Shown: in pieces, positions 8,116 through 9,981 of the stretch
Position numbering within the stretch: the first letter of the stretch is position 1
Layout: each line of letters begins with the position of its first letter
Assembly: GCA_017382555.1 (NCBI GenBank)
Contig: JAFOAB010000215.1
Coordinates: 1 to 9,981 of the forward strand
Source: Clostridia bacterium
GTDB lineage: Bacteria > Bacillota > Clostridia > Oscillospirales > CAG-272
Reading direction: 5' to 3'
Length of the DNA: 9,981 nucleotides
Made by a program: the position numbers and the translations under genes
The notes under the pieces: model-generated
Databases searched by the model: none
What the model saw: the letters and a program-made list of their open reading frames with translations, nothing else
What the model was told of the DNA's origin: nothing

Positions 8116-8144
8116 ATTGTAACACATATACGTTAAAAAATCAA
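8116..8144 (-). promoter_or_regulatory. Sigma-A promoter for the isomerase-like gene
   Basis: On the minus strand TTGATT (8139-8144), a 17-nt spacer and TACAAT (8116-8121) give a good housekeeping promoter. Initiation near 8109 leaves a leader of about 20 nt carrying the ribosome site at 8093-8100. It shares the 130-nt divergent intergenic region with the spoVAD upstream region. Confidence 0.65.
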
Positions 8145-8166
8145 ATATAAAAATTGAGCGCCACGC

Positions 8167-8195
8167 GGATATTAAGGTCATAGCGGGAGATATTA
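8167..8195 (+). promoter_or_regulatory. Candidate sigma-G-like promoter for spoVAD-spoVAE
   Basis: GGATA (8167-8171) matches four of five positions of GHATR, and GATATTA (8189-8195), 17 nt later, matches five of seven of CATWMTA. No convincing sigma-A promoter faces spoVAD in this gap. This is a weak match found by eye and is supported mainly by the spore-specific role of the genes below it. Confidence 0.25.
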
Positions 8196-8217
8196 ATTAA
8201 AAATTACGGAGGACGAT

Positions 8218-9219
8218 ATGAGAGTAATAAAGCCAACAAAACCGACGTATATTCTTTGCTCCGCATCTGTCGGCGGCAACAGAGAGAGACGTGGGCAGAT
8301 AGGAAGCCTTTTTGACATAACGTATACGGACGATCGCTTCGGCAAAAAAACGTGGGAGGAGGCAGAGGCGGAGATACAGCGCCTATCCCTCTCAAAGGCG
8401 CTCGAAAAGGGCGGTATAGAGCCAAAAAGATTAAGCTGTATGTTTGCGGGAGATCTTCTCAACCAATGCGTAGCATCCGTTTTCGGTCTGCTGGAGTATG
8501 AGGTGCCGCTTTTCGGCATATTCGGCGCTTGCTCTACCTCCGCGGAGGGGCTGATACTTGCAACACTCGCGCTAAACGGAGGCGCAGAGCTTTGCTCTGT
8601 TACCGCATCCTCGCACAACTGCTCCGCGGAAAGGCAGTTCAGATTCCCCATAGAATACGGAAGCCAAAAAACACCAACGGCACAATGGACGGTAACGGGT
8701 GGTGCATCGTTTATTGTGGGCAAACGTAAGGAAAACGCTCTTGCGGAGATCAAGGCCGTCTGCACGGGAAGAATGATGGACAGCGGCATTACCGATGCAA
8801 ACAATATGGGCGCCGCAATGGCACCTGCGGCCGCAGATACCTATATTTCCTACTTTCGCGAAACCGGTGAAGGTCCCGAGGATTTTGATTATATCTTTAC
8901 GGGGGATCTGGGTGCCGAGGGCAGTGACCTTTTCAAGCTTTTAATGGCGGAAAACGGTTATAAGGATATTATAAACCACCTCGATTGCGGACTTATGATA
9001 TACGACCCAAATGACGAGGATATTAAATGCGGCGGCTCGGGCTGCGGATGCTCCGCCTCCATACTATCCTCCCTAATTCTGCCCGACATTAAAAGGGGCA
9101 GGCTTAATAACGTTCTGTTTGCCGCAACGGGCGCGCTTATGAATGCGGCAAGCGTTCAGCAAGGCAATACGATACCCGGTATCTGCCATCTGCTGCGCAT
9201 TTCCCGTATAGGAGGCTAA
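8218..9219 (+). CDS. spoVAD: Stage V sporulation protein AD (SpoVAD), dipicolinic acid-binding subunit
   Basis: This 333-residue protein matches SpoVAD in length (about 338 in Bacillus) and sequence. SpoVAD has a thiolase-like fold, is attached to the spore inner membrane and binds dipicolinic acid for uptake through the SpoVA channel. Landmarks: FAGDLLNQ (76-83), PLFGIFGACSTSAEG (97-111, C105 at the thiolase-type cysteine position), SSHNCSAERQFRFPIEYG (131-148), GITDANNMGAAMAPAAADT (190-208), FTGDLGAEGSD (227-237), DCGLMIY (256-262) and GGSGCGCSA (272-280). The two cysteine-containing loops line the ligand pocket in the Bacillus protein. The start ATG at 8218 has GGAGG (8208-8212) 5 nt upstream. 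The stop is followed by one base and then the spoVAE ATG, whose ribosome site lies within the last spoVAD codons. It is separated from spoVAC, normally its immediate upstream neighbour. Confidence 0.96.
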   Translation: MRVIKPTKPTYILCSASVGGNRERRGQIGSLFDITYTDDRFGKKTWEEAEAEIQRLSLSKALEKGGIEPKRLSCMFAGDLLNQCVASVFGLLEYEVPLFGIFGACSTSAEGLILATLALNGGAELCSVTASSHNCSAERQFRFPIEYGSQKTPTAQWTVTGGASFIVGKRKENALAEIKAVCTGRMMDSGITDANNMGAAMAPAAADTYISYFRETGEGPEDFDYIFTGDLGAEGSDLFKLLMAENGYKDIINHLDCGLMIYDPNDEDIKCGGSGCGCSASILSSLILPDIKRGRLNNVLFAATGALMNAASVQQGNTIPGICHLLRISRIGG

Positions 9220-9220
9220 T

Positions 9221-9580
9221 ATGCTGTTATCCGTATTAAAGGCGTTTATTGTGGGCGGGCTGTTATGAACGGTCTGTCAGCTTGTTATCGACAAGACAGC
9301 AATAACCCCTGCAAGAACGCTTGTGCTGTTCGTTTGCCTCGGAGTGCTTTTGGGTGCCGTGGGAATTTACGAGCCGTTAGTGGAATTTGCGGGCAGAGGT
9401 GCCACTGTGCCTCTTTCGGGCTTTGGCTTTTCAATATACAAGGGCGTCCGCGAGGCTATAGACGAAAACGGCTTTTCGGGTATTTTTACCGGAGCGCTTT
9501 CTGCCGCATCCGGCGGTACTACCGCCGCACTGCTTTTCGGATTCGTAGCTTCCCTGTTTTTTAAGGGCAAGCCGAAATAA
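9221..9580 (+). CDS. spoVAE: Stage V sporulation protein AE (SpoVAE) with an in-frame TGA at codon 16
   Basis: Reading from ATG 9221 (GGAGG at 9211-9215, 5 nt upstream) to TAA at 9578 gives 120 codons including the stop, the family's normal size, interrupted once by TGA at 9266-9268. Before the TGA: MLLSVLKAFIVGGLL. After it: TVCQLVIDKTAITPARTL, LGAVGIYEPLVEFAGRGAT, VPLSGFGFSIYKGVREAID and a final glycine-rich helix ending FFKGKPK. These are the expected SpoVAE segments, a membrane subunit of the Ca-DPA channel homologous to SpoVAC. The TGA falls where SpoVAC in this window has Cys36 (IGGTICAIGEL). No frameshift is needed. The longest uninterrupted remainder begins at GTG 9323, without a ribosome site, and would lack the first membrane helix. 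The gene may be a fresh pseudogene, a recoded gene, or carry a base error. Identity as spoVAE is sure; functional status is not. Confidence 0.88.
9274..9299 (+). other. Small stem-loop just after the internal TGA of spoVAE
   Basis: CTGT (9274-9277) pairs with ACAG (9296-9299) and CTTGT (9281-9285) with ACAAG (9291-9295), leaving a 3-nt left bulge CAG and a 5-nt loop TATCG. The stem begins 5 nt after the TGA. The loop lacks the GG seen in known bacterial SECIS elements. The codons are those of the conserved Q-L-V-I-D-K-T, so the pairing may be chance. Confidence 0.3.
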
Positions 9581-9590
9581 GCTTGTTTTT
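9568..9590 (+). terminator. Weak candidate terminator at the end of spoVAE
   Basis: CAAGC (9568-9572) pairs with GCTTG (9581-9585) around an 8-nt loop containing the spoVAE stop, followed by five Ts (9586-9590). The stem is only 5 bp, so efficiency is doubtful. Confidence 0.3.
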
Positions 9591-9674
9591 AAAAAATGCA
9601 GTGCTAAATACTTTTTCCTGCTATTGCATAACAATATATTTTATATTCATTGAGCTATCGATGCCTATACCTTA

Positions 9675-9715
9675 TTTTCGGCTCTTGGTGTCCGAATGAC
9701 TTCAAGAGCCGAAAA
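9675..9715. repeat. Perfect 13-bp inverted repeat in the intergenic region
   Basis: TTTTCGGCTCTTG (9675-9687) and CAAGAGCCGAAAA (9703-9715) are exact reverse complements around a 15-nt centre. Ts lie on the left and As on the right, so transcripts in either direction end the stem with As, not Us. It is therefore not a standard intrinsic terminator, though the GC-rich 9-bp core would make a stable RNA hairpin behind spoVAE. Only one copy is seen in the window. The rest of the 262-nt gap (9581-9842) is AT-rich and holds the promoter described next. Confidence 0.6.
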
Positions 9716-9749
9716 AACCGTTACATCAAAGCCTTGCGTCAACACCTCA

Positions 9750-9769
9750 CACCTTGACTGTCAAAGGTG
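9750..9769. promoter_or_regulatory. Operator-like dyad over the -35 element
   Basis: CACC-TTGAC-T-GTCAA-A-GGTG is a near-perfect dyad with one unpaired A, centred on T9759, the last base of the -35 hexamer. Its core TTGACTGTCAA is an exact odd palindrome. A protein bound here would block RNA polymerase, so a repressor site is the natural reading. The regulator is not in the window. Confidence 0.4.
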
Positions 9770-9782
9770 CATATGTTATAAT
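9754..9782 (+). promoter_or_regulatory. Strong sigma-A promoter with extended -10
   Basis: TTGACT (9754-9759), a 17-nt spacer and a perfect TATAAT (9777-9782) preceded by TGT (extended -10) make this the strongest promoter in the window. Initiation near 9789 leaves a leader of about 50 nt before the ATG at 9843, with a ribosome site AGGAG at 9831-9835. Confidence 0.8.
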
Positions 9783-9842
9783 GTGAAAACAGAAAACCGA
9801 TGTATTCTTAATATATATTTTTGCTTTAACAGGAGTATAAAT

Positions 9843-9981
9843 ATGTTTGATAATATTTCACAAGGGCTTTTTGTTTCAGGTGGAATGGGGTATTTTGTTG
9901 TTGTCCCTATTCTTCGTTCGCTTGCTATCATGTTTATGGTTATTTCTACATATAAGCTTTTAAGAGCACGGCAAGACAGCC
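9843..9981 (+). CDS. N-terminus of a small membrane protein of unknown function, cut by the right edge
   Basis: ATG 9843 is preceded by AGGAG (9831-9835) at 7 nt and by a strong promoter, and the frame is open to the window end (46 codons). It reads MFDNISQGLFVSGG, then a hydrophobic segment (about residues 15-36, with YFVVVPILRSLAIMFMVIS) and a basic end YKLLRARQDS. This fits an N-terminal transmembrane helix with a positively charged cytoplasmic side after it. I do not recognise the family and the rest is outside the window. Confidence 0.6.
   Translation, partial: MFDNISQGLFVSGGMGYFVVVPILRSLAIMFMVISTYKLLRARQDS

Noticed and set aside
9265..9564. Open frame starting with ATG that overlaps the spoVAE TGA as ATGA.
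   Set aside because: It is a +2 shadow of spoVAE without its own ribosome site and translates to Arg/Cys-rich sequence, while the spoVAE frame is conserved on both sides of the TGA.
1..9981. Genome-wide reassignment of UGA to an amino acid, suggested by the TGA in spoVAE and by all nine visible stops being TAA or TAG.
   Set aside because: The other long genes contain no internal TGA and use TGG for Trp and TGC/TGT for Cys. TAA-rich stops are ordinary in clostridia, so a local cause is more likely.

Overview
The window looks like a stretch of chromosome from an endospore-forming Bacillota, most likely a clostridial lineage. It carries the spore-specific channel genes spoVAC, spoVAD and spoVAE, the Firmicutes-type (class III) fructose-1,6-bisphosphatase, and strong GGAGG-type ribosome binding sites throughout. 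Genes are tightly packed on both strands. I see no RNA genes, CRISPR arrays, insertion sequences or phage genes, and no gene-free stretch above about 300 bases.

Layout, left to right. A GH13 alpha-glucan hydrolase, cut by the left edge (1-1005, +), converges on a pyrimidine-nucleoside phosphorylase (1002-2306, -). Their stop codons share TTAA, and a strong plus-direction terminator hairpin lies inside the phosphorylase coding sequence. spoVAC (2359-2805, +) follows, divergent from the phosphorylase. Next is a four-gene minus-strand block, read from right to left: a sugar-phosphate isomerase/epimerase-like TIM barrel (8087-7248), an unrecognised three-helix membrane protein (7229-5784), fbp (5664-3676) and an unrecognised two-helix membrane protein (3658-2798). 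Divergent from that block are spoVAD and spoVAE (8218-9580, +). A 262-nt intergenic region then holds a hairpin and a strong sigma-A promoter with an operator-like dyad, leading to a small membrane protein cut by the right edge (9843-9981, +).

How the genes relate. SpoVAC, SpoVAD and SpoVAE are parts of the inner-membrane channel that moves Ca-dipicolinic acid into the forespore and out during germination. They normally form one cluster; here spoVAC is separated from spoVAD-spoVAE by about 5.4 kb of opposite-strand genes, and each half has its own candidate sigma-G-like promoter. spoVAE also has an in-frame TGA at codon 16, where the homologous SpoVAC in the same window has Cys (TGC). The rest of the spoVAE frame is well conserved. 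GH13 hydrolase, nucleoside phosphorylase, FBPase and the isomerase-like protein are ordinary carbon-metabolism functions with no evident link to the spore genes.

The most notable observations are the split spoVA cluster, the internal UGA in spoVAE, and the antisense terminator built into the phosphorylase codons. I did not find a clearly new multi-gene system.
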